From: Campylobacter coli 76339
GTDB lineage: Bacteria; Campylobacterota; Campylobacteria; Campylobacterales; Campylobacteraceae
Direction of reading: 5' to 3'
Assembly (NCBI GenBank): GCA_000470055.1
Contig: HG326877.1
Location: forward strand, 62,001-126,000
Length of the DNA: 64,000 nt
The notes below the pieces were generated by a model. That model searched no databases. It was not told the DNA's origin and worked only from the letters and a program-made list of their open reading frames with translations. A program made the translations under genes and the position numbers. Shown in pieces: positions 47,733 to 59,178 of the stretch (position 1 is the stretch's first letter; every line of letters starts with the position of its first letter).

Positions 47733-48875
47733 ATGAGCCTTGAAAATATCTTAGAAACCCTTGAAAAAAATCATAATCTTAGAAAACTTACAAGCCTCAA
47801 ACATGAAGGAAATTTTGTTTTTAAAGAGGGCAAAAAGCTTTTAAATTTAGCGGGGAATGATTATTTAAATTTAAGCTCTTGCAAATCTTTAAAAGATGAA
47901 TTTTTAGACAATGTCAAAGAACAAGACTTATTTTTTTCAAGCTCAAGTTCAAGGAGCTTGAGTGGAAATTTTACAATTTATGAGGAATTAGAAAGCTTTT
48001 TAAAATCCAAATTTAAAGAAAAAGAAATCTTACATTTTAACAGCGGTTATCATCTTAATATCTCTTGTATAGCTGCACTTGCGAGCATTCCAAATACACT
48101 TTTTTTAGCAGATAAATTCATCCATGCAAGTATGATTGATGGACTAAAACTTGGCGGAGCAAAATTTTTTCGCTTTCATCATAACGATATGAATCATTTA
48201 GAAAATTTAATTCAAAAACATTATGATCATTATGAAAATATCATCATTTTAAGCGAAGCATTATTTAGCATGGATGGTGATTTTTCTGATTTTAATACAC
48301 TCATCGCCTTTAAAGAAAAATATCCTAAAATCAAACTTTATATCGATGAAGCGCACAGCGTGGGTTGCTTTGATGAGGAGGGCTTGGGACTTGTTAAAGC
48401 TTTAAATTTGGAAGAAAAGGTTGATTTTATAGTTTTTACCTTTGGCAAGGCTCTTGCTTCTATGGGTGCTTGCATTATTTGTAATAATCTTTACAAAAGC
48501 TTTTTTATCAACAAGGCTAGAGCTTTTATTTATTCTACAGCGCTACCTCCTATCAATATAGCTTGGACAAAATTTATTTTTGAAAAAATGAGCGAGCTAA
48601 AAGAAAAAAGAGAAAAACTACAAATCATAGGCAACTTTTTTAAAAATCAACTCATAGAAAAAAATCATCAAATTTTAGGTGATGCTTACATCATCTCCTT
48701 GATTTTGGGAGAAAATCAAAAGGCTATAGAATTAGCAAAAAAACTTGAAACAAATGGCATTTTTGCACCCGCTATAAAAGAACCTACGGTGCCTAAAAAT
48801 ACAGCTAGAATTCGTTTTTCTTTGCATGCAGGACTTAGTAAAGAAGATTTAAAGAAAGTGGTAGAACTTTTATGA
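47733..48875 (+). CDS. bioF: 8-amino-7-oxononanoate synthase
   Basis: 380 residues, alpha-oxoamine synthase family: condenses pimeloyl-ACP with alanine. [12 protein letters not shown] near residue 38, the PLP Asp in [18 protein letters not shown] near 206, and the PLP Lys in [14 protein letters not shown] near 236. Shorter than the family's usual 385-400. Overlaps bioG by 4 nt (ATGA). Confidence 0.95.
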   Translation: MSLENILETLEKNHNLRKLTSLKHEGNFVFKEGKKLLNLAGNDYLNLSSCKSLKDEFLDNVKEQDLFFSSSSSRSLSGNFTIYEELESFLKSKFKEKEILHFNSGYHLNISCIAALASIPNTLFLADKFIHASMIDGLKLGGAKFFRFHHNDMNHLENLIQKHYDHYENIIILSEALFSMDGDFSDFNTLIAFKEKYPKIKLYIDEAHSVGCFDEEGLGLVKALNLEEKVDFIVFTFGKALASMGACIICNNLYKSFFINKARAFIYSTALPPINIAWTKFIFEKMSELKEKREKLQIIGNFFKNQLIEKNHQILGDAYIISLILGENQKAIELAKKLETNGIFAPAIKEPTVPKNTARIRFSLHAGLSKEDLKKVVELL

Positions 48876-49483
48876 AAATAAGTAATTTAATTCAAAATGA
48901 AAACTCACAAGAACTTATCTTAGTATTTGGCGGTTTTGCTTCACATCCTAGCCATTTTGCACATTTAAAAAGCGATAAAAATGTAGTTTTGGTTTATGAT
49001 TATGAAAATTTAGACTTTAAATTTGATTTAAACTCTTTTTCTAAAATCACTCTCATAGCTTTTTCTATGGGAGTTTGCGTAGCAAGTAGAGTTTTAAAAG
49101 ATATAGAGTTTTCGCAAAAAATAGCTATCAATGGCACTCCTTTTGGCATAGATAAATTAAAAGGAATTCATCCTGCAATTTTTGCTAAGCAAATTAAAAA
49201 ATTTGATCTTACGGCTTTTAAAAAATCTTTATTTAAAGAGCGCGAAAATGAAGCAAAAAATTTTATTTTTAAAGATGAAAAAGATTTAAAAACCGAGCTT
49301 GAAAAACTTTTCGAATTTGCCTCAAAAGAGCGTAATGAAAGCTTTATTTGGGACAAAATTTACTCAAGCAATAATGATGAAATTTTTCCTCAAAATACTT
49401 TAAAAAATACTTTTTCAAAGCTTATTTTCCTAAATGAGCCGCATTTTGCTTTTTTTCATTTTAAAACTTGGGATGAAATTTGA
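48872..49483 (+). CDS. bioG: BioG-type pimeloyl-ACP methyl ester esterase
   Basis: 203 residues, alpha/beta hydrolase of the DUF452/BioG family. The nucleophile Ser is in LIAFSMGVCVASRVL near residue 69 (G-x-S-x-G variant FSMG), with FVGGFASHPSHF-type start (LILVFGGFASHPSHFAHL) and a C-terminal His in NEPHFAFFHF near 193. BioG plays the BioH role: it releases pimeloyl-ACP from BioC's methyl ester. Order bioF-bioG-bioC matches that of other bacteria with this enzyme. Confidence 0.85.
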   Translation: MKISNLIQNENSQELILVFGGFASHPSHFAHLKSDKNVVLVYDYENLDFKFDLNSFSKITLIAFSMGVCVASRVLKDIEFSQKIAINGTPFGIDKLKGIHPAIFAKQIKKFDLTAFKKSLFKERENEAKNFIFKDEKDLKTELEKLFEFASKERNESFIWDKIYSSNNDEIFPQNTLKNTFSKLIFLNEPHFAFFHFKTWDEI

Positions 49484-50166
49484 ATTTTTTAAAAGCAAAA
49501 GATTATCAAAAACACGCAAAAGTGCAAGATTTAATGGGTTTAAAACTTTGTGAAATTTTAAAAAATTTAGAAATTTCGCATTTTAAAAAAGTGTTTGAAT
49601 TTGGTTGTGGTAGGGGCGAATTTAGCGACAAACTTTCAAAAATTATCACTTTTGATGAATATCTAAAAAATGATATTTTGGATTATCCTGACAATCTTAA
49701 TGTAGAAATTTTTGATATGAATACCCTAGCTACACAGATTTTAAGTAAGCAAAAATTTGATCTTATCACTTCTAATGCGAGTTTACAATGGCTTGATTTA
49801 AAGCAGGTTTTGCCCACGCTAGCAAATATGTTAAATGAAAAAGGAATTTTACTTCTTTCTACTTTTGGAAAAATGAATTTAAAAGAGATCAAACAAAGCA
49901 CAGGCTTGGGTTTAAAATATTTTAGCACAAAAGAACTTGAACAAATTTTCAAACCCTATTTTTCTGATATTAAAATCACAGAAGAAATTGCAAATTTGGA
50001 ATTTCAAAACGCTTTAGAGGTTTTTAGGCATTTGAAATTAAGTGGAGTAAATTCTTTGGGATTTTATCGCTTAAACAAGCAATTCTTAAAAGAATTTGAA
50101 GAAAAATTCCAAAATAAACTCACTTATCATCCTATTTTTATTTTATGCAAAAAAGATACAAAATAA
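49480..50166 (+). CDS. bioC: Malonyl-ACP O-methyltransferase BioC
   Basis: 228-residue SAM methyltransferase. SAM motif I VFEFGCGRGEFSDKL near residue 38; LITSNASLQWLDLKQVLP near 95 is typical of BioC; LLLSTFGKMNLKEIK near 124. It masks malonyl-ACP as a methyl ester to start biotin synthesis. The start is a TTG (49480) overlapping the bioG TGA stop, so translation is coupled. N-terminal AKDYQKHAKVQDLMG is conserved in BioC. Confidence 0.9.
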   Translation: MNFLKAKDYQKHAKVQDLMGLKLCEILKNLEISHFKKVFEFGCGRGEFSDKLSKIITFDEYLKNDILDYPDNLNVEIFDMNTLATQILSKQKFDLITSNASLQWLDLKQVLPTLANMLNEKGILLLSTFGKMNLKEIKQSTGLGLKYFSTKELEQIFKPYFSDIKITEEIANLEFQNALEVFRHLKLSGVNSLGFYRLNKQFLKEFEEKFQNKLTYHPIFILCKKDTK

Positions 50167-50178
50167 AATTTCTTATGT

Positions 50179-50184
50179 TATAAT
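50179..50184 (+). promoter_or_regulatory. -10 box for modA
   Basis: atgtTATAATacaa, perfect -10 element 36 nt before the modA GTG, just after bioC. Confidence 0.55.
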
Positions 50185-50219
50185 ACAAAAAATCAAGATT
50201 ATCCACAAAGGAAAGTGCA

Positions 50220-50969
50220 GTGAAAAAGCTTGTGTTAATTTTTATAGTATTGTTTTTATCTTTAAATTTAAATGCACAAAATTTAAGTGTTTTCGTAGCT
50301 TCTTCAGCTTCAAAAGCTATGGAAGAAATCAAAAATGAATTTTTAAAATCACACCCTAATGACAATATAGATCTTGTTTTTGGTGCTTCGGGAAAGTATT
50401 ATCAACTTTTGAAACAAGGTAGAGAATTTGATCTATTTTTTTCAGCCGATACAAAATACGCGCAAGCAATTTATGAGGATCAAAACGCTTTAGATAAACC
50501 AAAAGTTTATGTTTTAGGTATCTTAGCCTTATATAGCTTAGATGAAAGCTTACTTGAAGGTGGGATAGAAAAGCTAAAAGATAAGGCAAATAAAATTCAT
50601 CACCTAAGCCTTGCAAATCCAAAAGTTGCTCCTTATGGAGTAGCTGCTAAAGAAGTGCTTGAAAATTTAAATTTAGACAAACTCTTTGAAGATAAAATTG
50701 TTTTAGGTGAAAATATCTCTGTGCCCGTTTTACATGTCGATAGCAATAATGCGGATTTGGGTATTGTGGCTTATTCTTTAGTATCTTCTATCAATCATCC
50801 CAAGGGCAAAGCTATTTTAATCGATCAAAAATACTTCACCCCTTTAAAACAAAGCTATGTCATCACAAGATACGCTAAAGATAAAAAATTAGCCTTTGAA
50901 TTTAGCGATTTTATCAGCTCACAAAAAGCAAAAGAAATCTTTAAAAAATACGGATTTGACACACCTTGA
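50220..50969 (+). CDS. modA: Molybdate-binding protein ModA
   Basis: 249 residues; signal peptide at 1-18 (KLVLIFIVLFLSLNLNAQ). Mature protein begins with the ModA pattern FVASSASKAMEEIKNEF; oxyanion ligands near residues 55-58 (FGASGKYYQLL) and later in VAPYGVAAKEVLENL and SNNADLGIVAYSLVSS. It scavenges molybdate or tungstate for ModBC. GTG start with AAAGGAAA site upstream. Overlaps next gene by 4 nt. Confidence 0.94.
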   Translation: MKKLVLIFIVLFLSLNLNAQNLSVFVASSASKAMEEIKNEFLKSHPNDNIDLVFGASGKYYQLLKQGREFDLFFSADTKYAQAIYEDQNALDKPKVYVLGILALYSLDESLLEGGIEKLKDKANKIHHLSLANPKVAPYGVAAKEVLENLNLDKLFEDKIVLGENISVPVLHVDSNNADLGIVAYSLVSSINHPKGKAILIDQKYFTPLKQSYVITRYAKDKKLAFEFSDFISSQKAKEIFKKYGFDTP

Positions 50970-51367
50970 ATATCTTAAATGGTAAGATTATAGAGCTTTT
51001 AAATGAGGGCGAGATTGTCATCGTTAAGATCAGTATTAAAGAGCATATTTTTAAAGTTTTAATGCTTGATCTTCATTCTTTGCAAGATCTTAAAATAGGT
51101 ACAAAAATTCAAGTGCTTTTTAAAGAACACGAACTTGGCTTTGCTTTACCTCATTCTATTTTAAGTGTGGAAAATTCATTTCTAGCAAAGATTAAAAGTA
51201 TTAAAAAAGGCAAAATGCTATATCATATCTTTTTTGATTTTGAGGGTGATGAAATTTCTAGCATTATCACTAAAGAAAAAGCCTTAGAGCTTAAGCTCGA
51301 AGAAGGACAAGAATGGCTTTGCTTTGTCAAGGAAAACGATATCATTTTAAAGGCTATTTATGGATAA
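50966..51367 (+). CDS. TOBE/Mop-domain protein of the mod operon
   Basis: 133 residues containing two TOBE-like beta segments: NGKIIELLNEGEIVIVKISIKEH near residue 5 and FLAKIKSIKKGKMLYHIFFDFEGDEISSIITKEKALEL near 72. Such Mop domains bind molybdate oxyanions, and C. jejuni ModE-like Cj0302c occupies the same place. No winged-helix domain is visible, so it is not a full ModE; molybdate storage or sensing is inferred. TTG start overlaps the modA stop; overlaps modB by 8 nt. Confidence 0.75.
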   Translation: MNILNGKIIELLNEGEIVIVKISIKEHIFKVLMLDLHSLQDLKIGTKIQVLFKEHELGFALPHSILSVENSFLAKIKSIKKGKMLYHIFFDFEGDEISSIITKEKALELKLEEGQEWLCFVKENDIILKAIYG

Positions 51368-52028
51368 TGATTTTTTACAAACCCTTTATCTTACCTTTAA
51401 ACTTGCATTTATCACTACCTTTATACTCTTTTTCATCGGAGTATTTTTAGCCTATCTTTTAAGCTTTGTGAAATTTCCTTTTAAAAGCTTGGTGCAAACC
51501 TTTGTAGCTTTGCCCTTGGTTTTGCCTCCAAGTGTTTTGGGATTTTATTTACTCATAAGCTTTTCACAAAACAGCTTTTTAGGACAATTTTTAAAAGAAT
51601 ATTTTAACCTTTCTTTGGTTTTTAGCTTTGAAGGTTTAGTATTTGCTTCTTTGATTTTTTCTCTGCCCTTTATGGTAAATCCTTTACAAAGTGCTTTTTC
51701 ATCGATCAATCAAAACCTACTTGATGCTTCTTATGCTCTAGGAAAGGGTAAAATTTATACACTTTTTAGAGTGATTTTACCCAATTCTAAAGTAGGGATT
51801 TTTAGTGCTTGCGCGATGAGTTTTGCACACACCATCGGTGAATTTGGAGTGGTGATGATGATAGGTGGACACAAAAAAGGTGAAACTTTGGTCGCAAGTA
51901 TCGCTATTTATGATGAGCTTGAAGTTTTAAACTATACCTTAGCGCATCAATACGCTTTTACTTTATTTGCGATTTCTTTTACCATACTCTTAAGTCTTTA
52001 TTTTGTAAATAAAAAAATCGCTCTATAG
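51360..52028 (+). CDS. modB: Molybdate ABC transporter permease ModB
   Basis: 222 residues with six helices. The permease EAA loop is at DASYALGKGKIYTLFRVILPNSKVGI near residue 121, the ATPase contact site. FAHTIGEFGVVMMIGGH near 158 is the ModB signature. With ModC and ModA it imports molybdate. Confidence 0.95.
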   Translation: MDNDFLQTLYLTFKLAFITTFILFFIGVFLAYLLSFVKFPFKSLVQTFVALPLVLPPSVLGFYLLISFSQNSFLGQFLKEYFNLSLVFSFEGLVFASLIFSLPFMVNPLQSAFSSINQNLLDASYALGKGKIYTLFRVILPNSKVGIFSACAMSFAHTIGEFGVVMMIGGHKKGETLVASIAIYDELEVLNYTLAHQYAFTLFAISFTILLSLYFVNKKIAL

Positions 52029-52037
52029 GCCAATTTT

Positions 52038-52928
52038 ATGATAAAAATCGATATAAAACTTCCCATTAACACAGCAAAAGGCAAGAAGCAACTAGAATTA
52101 AACACTTGCCTAAAAGCAAATGAAATCACTGCTATTTTTGGAGAAAGCGGTGCGGGAAAAACGACTCTACTTAAAATCATTGCAGGACTTATAAAACCTG
52201 AATTTGGGCGCATAGAAGTAGGAGATGAGCTTTGGCTTGATACCCAAAAAAATATCAATTTAGCCATACAAAAAAGAAAAATCGGCTTTGTTTTTCAAGA
52301 TTATGCTCTTTTTCCAAATATGAGCGTAAAAGAAAACATTTCTTACGCTGCGACTTCAAAACAAAAAGTAGAAGAGCTTTTAAGCTTAATGAATTTAGAA
52401 AATTTAGCCAAAATTTATCCCAAAAATTTAAGCGGCGGACAAGCACAAAGAGTAGCTTTGGCAAGGGCTTTAGCAAGAGAGCCACAAATTTTACTTTTAG
52501 ATGAGCCTTTGAGTGCATTAGACTTTAAAATGCGATCTTTTTTACAAGATGAGCTTGTGAAAATTTTACAACATTTTAAAATCACTACTTTATTGGTAAG
52601 TCACGATTTGGCTGAAATTTACAAATTAAGTCATAGAATTTTAGAGCTTAGTGATGGAAAAATCATCAAAGATGCAAGAACAAATGAATTTTTTACCTCA
52701 TCAAATTTAAGTGCGAAACTGCGTTTAAGTGCGACTTTGCTTGAGATTAAAAAAAGTGATATTTTGATGATTTTTACCCTACTTTTAAATCAAGATATCG
52801 TTAAAATCACACTTAGTGAAGAGGAATTTTTAAGAACTTATAAAGATGTAAAAATCGGCGATACGCTTTTACTATCCATAAAAGCCTTTAACCCTATCAT
52901 AGTAGGCAAACTTGATAAACAAAAGTAA
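52038..52928 (+). CDS. modC: Molybdate ABC transporter ATPase ModC
   Basis: 296 residues. Walker A GESGAGKTTLLKI near residue 37, Q-loop FVFQDYALFPNMSV near 82, signature LSGGQAQRVALARAL near 132, Walker B LLLDEPLSALD near 154, switch His LLVSHDLAEI near 188, with a C-terminal region of about 60 residues that looks like a partial TOBE-type tail. In C. jejuni the OXA beta-lactamase gene follows here; it is absent, leaving a 154-nt gap with nothing recognised. Confidence 0.95.
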   Translation: MIKIDIKLPINTAKGKKQLELNTCLKANEITAIFGESGAGKTTLLKIIAGLIKPEFGRIEVGDELWLDTQKNINLAIQKRKIGFVFQDYALFPNMSVKENISYAATSKQKVEELLSLMNLENLAKIYPKNLSGGQAQRVALARALAREPQILLLDEPLSALDFKMRSFLQDELVKILQHFKITTLLVSHDLAEIYKLSHRILELSDGKIIKDARTNEFFTSSNLSAKLRLSATLLEIKKSDILMIFTLLLNQDIVKITLSEEEFLRTYKDVKIGDTLLLSIKAFNPIIVGKLDKQK

Positions 52929-53082
52929 AAAATTTAATTTTTCTATAGAAATTTTCCAAAATTGTAACCATTAAAACAATCCATTAATTAAATATATTTT
53001 GTTTTATCGTTTATTTACTATTTATGAAAATTTATATGCTAGTTTTTTGCTTACTATTTTATAGCTAAACGAGGTATTTTAA

Positions 53083-55143
<2,061 letters not shown>

Positions 55144-55168
55144 TATCTAACTATTTTTTGTAATTTTT

Positions 55169-55202
55169 TCTATCTTAGATAAATTCATTTATCTAAGATA
55201 GA
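55169..55202. terminator. Bidirectional terminator hairpin between panD and the TcdA-like gene
   Basis: Perfect 15-bp inverted repeat with a TTCA loop between two convergent genes; no strong T run on either side, but a stem this long in this position points to termination. Confidence 0.6.
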
Positions 55203-55218
55203 TATTTAAATTTCAACC

Positions 55219-55869
55219 TTATCTAGCAAGAACTTTTCTTAATGCTAAACTTGCTAAAGCTAAACCAAAAGATGCAGTCACACCCATAAAAGATCCAAGA
55301 TCTTTACAATGCGCTTCCTCATCTGAAAAAACCACATCAAAATTTCCTTTAAAACCTGATTTTCTAAGCTCGTAACGAAATTTTTTTGCTAAAGCATCTC
55401 CGTGGGTTTTAAATATACTTGTAGTTTTTATACGCGTAGGATCAAGCTTTCTAGCCCCACCCGTAGAAGAGATAAAAATTTGACGCTTAAAATCGATCAA
55501 ATTAGCAAGTGCTACTTTTGCAGGGATATCATCAATCGCATCGACGATTAAATCAAATTCGCTTAAATCAAAATTTGCTAAAAATTCATTATCTATTTTA
55601 CTTACTATACCCTTAGCATTGTAAATTCTAGCAAAAACCTTAGCTTTTTCTTCGCCTAAATTTTCACTATGAATTTGGCGGTTTTGATTGGTGATTTCAA
55701 ATTTATCCGCATCGATTAAAGTAAGATTTTGAAAACCGCTACGATAAAGTGCATCCACGCACATTCCACCTACTCCGCCAAGTCCACATACGAGTACTTT
55801 GGTTTGTGAAATTTTATCGAAATTTTCATCGCTTACTAGCCATTTTATACGCGTAAATCTATCATTCAT
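55219..55869 (-). CDS. E1-like adenylating enzyme (TcdA/MoeB/ThiF family)
   Basis: 216 residues. Rossmann ATP loop GLGGVGGMCVDALYRSGF near residue 29, DADKFEITNQNRQ near 53 with the catalytic Arg/Asn, and FDLIVDAIDDIPAKVALANL near 107. The NQNRQ motif is as in TcdA, which dehydrates t6A37 in tRNA to the cyclic form; MoeB/ThiF versions act on ubiquitin-like proteins. No Cys-based zinc site is obvious. Shorter than E. coli TcdA (about 268). Overlaps surE by 8 nt. Confidence 0.8.
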   Translation of the reverse strand: MNDRFTRIKWLVSDENFDKISQTKVLVCGLGGVGGMCVDALYRSGFQNLTLIDADKFEITNQNRQIHSENLGEEKAKVFARIYNAKGIVSKIDNEFLANFDLSEFDLIVDAIDDIPAKVALANLIDFKRQIFISSTGGARKLDPTRIKTTSIFKTHGDALAKKFRYELRKSGFKGNFDVVFSDEEAHCKDLGSFMGVTASFGLALASLALRKVLAR

Positions 55870-56638
55870 TATTTGCCTTTAACCATTTTTTTACTTTTTT
55901 CATTTTGTCATAAGCGCTTAAATCAAGCATTATAGGGGTTATAGTCACATAACCTTTTTTTAATAAAGCTATATCGCTATCTTTCTCATCCTCAAAATCC
56001 AAATTTGCTGCTGCTAGCCAATAATACTCCATCCCGCGCGGATTGATATTTGAATGCGCCTCAAAATTATACACTCGCTTGCCTGCTTTACAAATTTTAA
56101 TGCCTTTTATATTAGATTTTGCTGGAAAATTAATATTTAAAAATTCTTTTTTTCCTAAAGGAAAGCCTTTATCAAAGATATTTTGAACGATTTTTTTAGT
56201 GACTTTTAAAGCGTTTTTAAAATCAAGCTCTTTTTCGCTTTTTTTATAAAATTGCGAAAGAGCTATAGCAGGAATTCCTTGCAAAACTGCTTCCATAGCG
56301 CCTGCACAAGTACCTGAATATGTGATATCTTCACCCACATTTGCACCCTTGTTAATCCCACTTATTACAAGATCAGGCAAACGCGTTTTATAAAGCGCAT
56401 GAAGAGCAAGATAAACGCAATCTGCAGGAGTTCCATCATCAAGCTTGTAAAATCTTTTTCCTACCTTGATAAAACGCAAAGGTTTTGTAAGGGTTATAGA
56501 ATGTGAACAAGCTGATTTTTCAGTAGCAGGTGCGACTATGGTAATTTTTGCTTTAAATTCTTTTTTTAGCATTTTAATGAGTTTTCTAAGTCCCTCACTT
56601 TCAAAACCATCATCATTGGTAATAAGAATTTCTTTCAT
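55862..56638 (-). CDS. surE: 5'-nucleotidase SurE
   Basis: 258 residues. N-terminal ILITNDDGFESEGLRKL contains the catalytic Asp pair (residues 8-9), SGINKGANVGEDITYSGTCAGAM near 95 supplies the other metal ligand and phosphate site. Acts on nucleoside monophosphates; stress and stationary-phase role elsewhere. Start 56638 has GGAAG 6 nt upstream; 13 further residues upstream in frame are not conserved. Confidence 0.95.
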   Translation of the reverse strand: MKEILITNDDGFESEGLRKLIKMLKKEFKAKITIVAPATEKSACSHSITLTKPLRFIKVGKRFYKLDDGTPADCVYLALHALYKTRLPDLVISGINKGANVGEDITYSGTCAGAMEAVLQGIPAIALSQFYKKSEKELDFKNALKVTKKIVQNIFDKGFPLGKKEFLNINFPAKSNIKGIKICKAGKRVYNFEAHSNINPRGMEYYWLAAANLDFEDEKDSDIALLKKGYVTITPIMLDLSAYDKMKKVKKWLKANNE

Positions 56639-56804
56639 TGCTCTTCCTTGCAAAAGATAAAATTGGGATTGTAGCATATTTTTTTAAAAGCTTTGTAATG
56701 CAAATTTTAATTTCAAAATATTAATTTTTAGCACCATTTTAATTATATTTTTATTTAATATCAATTAATATATTTGTGTGACAATTTAAAAAGGAGGGAT
56801 GGGT

Positions 56805-58175
56805 ATGTTTGATTTTTTCAAACCAAAAGCAAAGTCTGTAAAATTTCCCAAAGAAGAAATTTTACCTAGATACTACAAGATGAGAACTTGGAGTTTAAGT
56901 GGAATTTTTATAGGATACATGGGATATTATCTCGTGCGAAATAATATCACTCTTTCAACTCCATTTATACAAAATCAACTCGAACTTAGCAAATCAGATA
57001 TCGGAACAATCACAGGTTCTATGCTCATAGCCTATGGGATCAGCAAAGGTGCGATGAGTGTACTTAGTGATAAGGCTGATCCTAGAAAATATATGGCTTT
57101 AGGGCTTATTTTATGTGCTCTTATAAATGTTTTACTGGGTTTTTCAAATTCTTTTTATGCTTATGTGGGCTTTGTTATCGCACTTGGAGTGTTTCAAGGT
57201 ATGGGTGTTGGCCCTTCTTTTATCACTTTGGCAAATTGGTATCCTAAAAAAGAACGGGGAATTTACACGGCCATTTGGAATATCTCGCACAATTTAGGAG
57301 GAGGTATAATCGCTCCTATAGTATCGCTTTCTGGATTTGCTTTAGCAGCATTTTTAGGCGTAAGCTTAGCAGATTTTAATGAAACGCATTGGCATATCAA
57401 TCATTTTTATGTTCCTGCGCTTTGTGCAATTTTAATCAGTCTTTATGTACTTTATGCAGTCAAAGGAAGTCCTAAAAATGAAGGTTTGGTTGATATTGGC
57501 GAAATCAATGAAATGAGAGGTATTAAAACCGAAGAAATCAAAGCTGTAGAAAGTCCAAATTTAAGTAGTCTTGAAATTTTTTATCGCTATGTGCTTAGAA
57601 ATAAAAATGCTTGGTATGTAGCTTGGATGGATACTTTTGTTTATATGGTACGCTTTGGGCTTATTTCTTGGCTTCCTATTTATCTGCTTGAAACAAAAGG
57701 CTTTAGCAAAGAGCAAATGGGCATTGCATTTTGGCTTTTTGAGTGGGCTGCTATACCTTCTACCTTGCTTGCAGGATATATTTCAGATAAAATCTTTAAA
57801 GGCTATAGAATGCCTCCTGCGATTGCAGCTATGGCGATCATTTTCTTTATGATTATCGGATATTTTAGCTCGAGCAATCTTTATATGGTGATTTTCTTTG
57901 CAGCTATGGCAGGATGTTTGATCTATATACCACAATTTTTAGCAAGCGTTCAAACGATGGAAGTTGTTCCTGCTTTTGCAGTAGGATCTTGTGTAGGACT
58001 TCGTGGTTTTATGAGTTATGTAGTGGGTGCTTCACTTGGAACAAAGGCCATAGGCTGGGCTGTAGATTATTATGGTAGTTGGAATGCCGGACTTATAATG
58101 CTCCTAAGCGCTTGCATACTTTGCATACTTTGTGCTATCTTATGCCATTTTAGTGCAAAAAATAAATATCAATAA
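56805..58175 (+). CDS. glpT: Glycerol-3-phosphate:phosphate antiporter, intact
   Basis: 456 residues with twelve predicted membrane helices, MFS organophosphate:phosphate antiporter family. GMGVGPSFITLANWYPKKERGIYTAIWNISHNLGGG near residue 132 is the family signature; FVYMVRFGLISWLPIYLLETKGFSKEQMG near 278 is the equivalent in the second half. In C. jejuni NCTC 11168 the glpT region is, as I recall, degraded; here the frame is unbroken. Start at 56805 has GGAGGG 6 nt upstream; an ATG at 56799 lies directly on that site. Confidence 0.93.
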   Translation: MFDFFKPKAKSVKFPKEEILPRYYKMRTWSLSGIFIGYMGYYLVRNNITLSTPFIQNQLELSKSDIGTITGSMLIAYGISKGAMSVLSDKADPRKYMALGLILCALINVLLGFSNSFYAYVGFVIALGVFQGMGVGPSFITLANWYPKKERGIYTAIWNISHNLGGGIIAPIVSLSGFALAAFLGVSLADFNETHWHINHFYVPALCAILISLYVLYAVKGSPKNEGLVDIGEINEMRGIKTEEIKAVESPNLSSLEIFYRYVLRNKNAWYVAWMDTFVYMVRFGLISWLPIYLLETKGFSKEQMGIAFWLFEWAAIPSTLLAGYISDKIFKGYRMPPAIAAMAIIFFMIIGYFSSSNLYMVIFFAAMAGCLIYIPQFLASVQTMEVVPAFAVGSCVGLRGFMSYVVGASLGTKAIGWAVDYYGSWNAGLIMLLSACILCILCAILCHFSAKNKYQ

Positions 58176-58218
58176 ATCAAAAGTCTTGCTTTAAATATCA
58201 AGCAAAATCCAAATACAC

Positions 58219-58248
58219 CATGACTAAAAAGAATGCTTTTTAGTCATG
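58219..58248 (+). terminator. Terminator after glpT
   Basis: Perfect 13-bp inverted repeat (catgactaaaaag / ctttttagtcatg), AATG loop, 44 nt past the glpT stop; followed by aattcatttt. Inferred terminator separating glpT from cdtABC. Confidence 0.65.
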
Positions 58249-58377
58249 AATTCATTTTAATCAATATCTATAATTTTATTAATTTAGAATTTAACTATCA
58301 ATTATAAAAATTACATTTAAGTGGTAAAGTAAATTTAAATATATGTTAATATATCAAAAATCAAACAAGGAGGATAT

Positions 58378-59154
58378 ATGCAAAAAATAAAATTTAGCAT
58401 AATGTTTTTGATTGTGACAATCATTTTTTCAGCTTGCTCTTCAAAAGAACAACAAATCAACCCCTTAGGAAGATCCTATGGTAAATTTAGCGATAACGAT
58501 CCTTTAAAGCTTGGCTCAAAACCCACACCCCCTGTTAAACAAAATACACCAAGCTTAGTGGAAGGTAAAAAATTTCCTGCCATACCGCTTGTCCCACCTG
58601 TAATCACTCCTAATACTTTTAGAGGAGATAACGCTGTCAAAGGACCTTTGCCAAGGCTAAAATCTCCAAATGAATTTGCTTCAAATGCTTTATACGAAAA
58701 CACAGGTATGGTAAGTGATTTTGTCACTATTATGAATCCTAATGGAGCATCTTTAACAATCTGGGCTTTAAATCCTGGCAATTGGATATGGGGATATAGT
58801 TTATTTGCTAGTAGACCTTTTGGAGATGCAAGAGCTTGGCAGCTCATTGAATTTCCAAACAATACTGTAATGATTAAAAATGCAAAAACATTTACTTGCT
58901 TAAATGCCTATAGAAATGGCATCGTTCATTATCCTTGCGATCAAACAAACTTCGCGCAATTTTGGAGACTTTACCCGATGACTAATGGAGCCTATCAAAT
59001 TCAAAATTTTGCCACTCAACAATGTATACAAACACCTGTTTCAAATGTAATGGAAGAATTTAATTTGAGCTTTTACAATATTTATTTAACCGATTGTTTG
59101 AAAGAAAAAGAAAAGAATTTGGATAGACAGTGGTATATAGGTGCTCCTATTTAA
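58378..59154 (+). CDS. cdtA: Cytolethal distending toxin subunit A
   Basis: 258-residue lipoprotein: signal peptide with lipobox FSAC, Cys at residue 20, then a Pro-rich linker (about 30-75) and a ricin-type lectin domain (ETGMVSDFVTIMNPNGASLTIWALNPGNWIWGYS near 110, QFWRLYPMTNGAYQIQNFATQQCIQT near 202). With CdtC it binds host cells and delivers CdtB. Lsp substrate. AAGGAGG site before ATG. This locus is not where cdtABC sits in C. jejuni 11168 (Cj0077c-Cj0079c). Confidence 0.92.
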   Translation: MQKIKFSIMFLIVTIIFSACSSKEQQINPLGRSYGKFSDNDPLKLGSKPTPPVKQNTPSLVEGKKFPAIPLVPPVITPNTFRGDNAVKGPLPRLKSPNEFASNALYENTGMVSDFVTIMNPNGASLTIWALNPGNWIWGYSLFASRPFGDARAWQLIEFPNNTVMIKNAKTFTCLNAYRNGIVHYPCDQTNFAQFWRLYPMTNGAYQIQNFATQQCIQTPVSNVMEEFNLSFYNIYLTDCLKEKEKNLDRQWYIGAPI

Positions 59155-59178
59155 TTTTTTCGCTATGAAAGGAAGATA

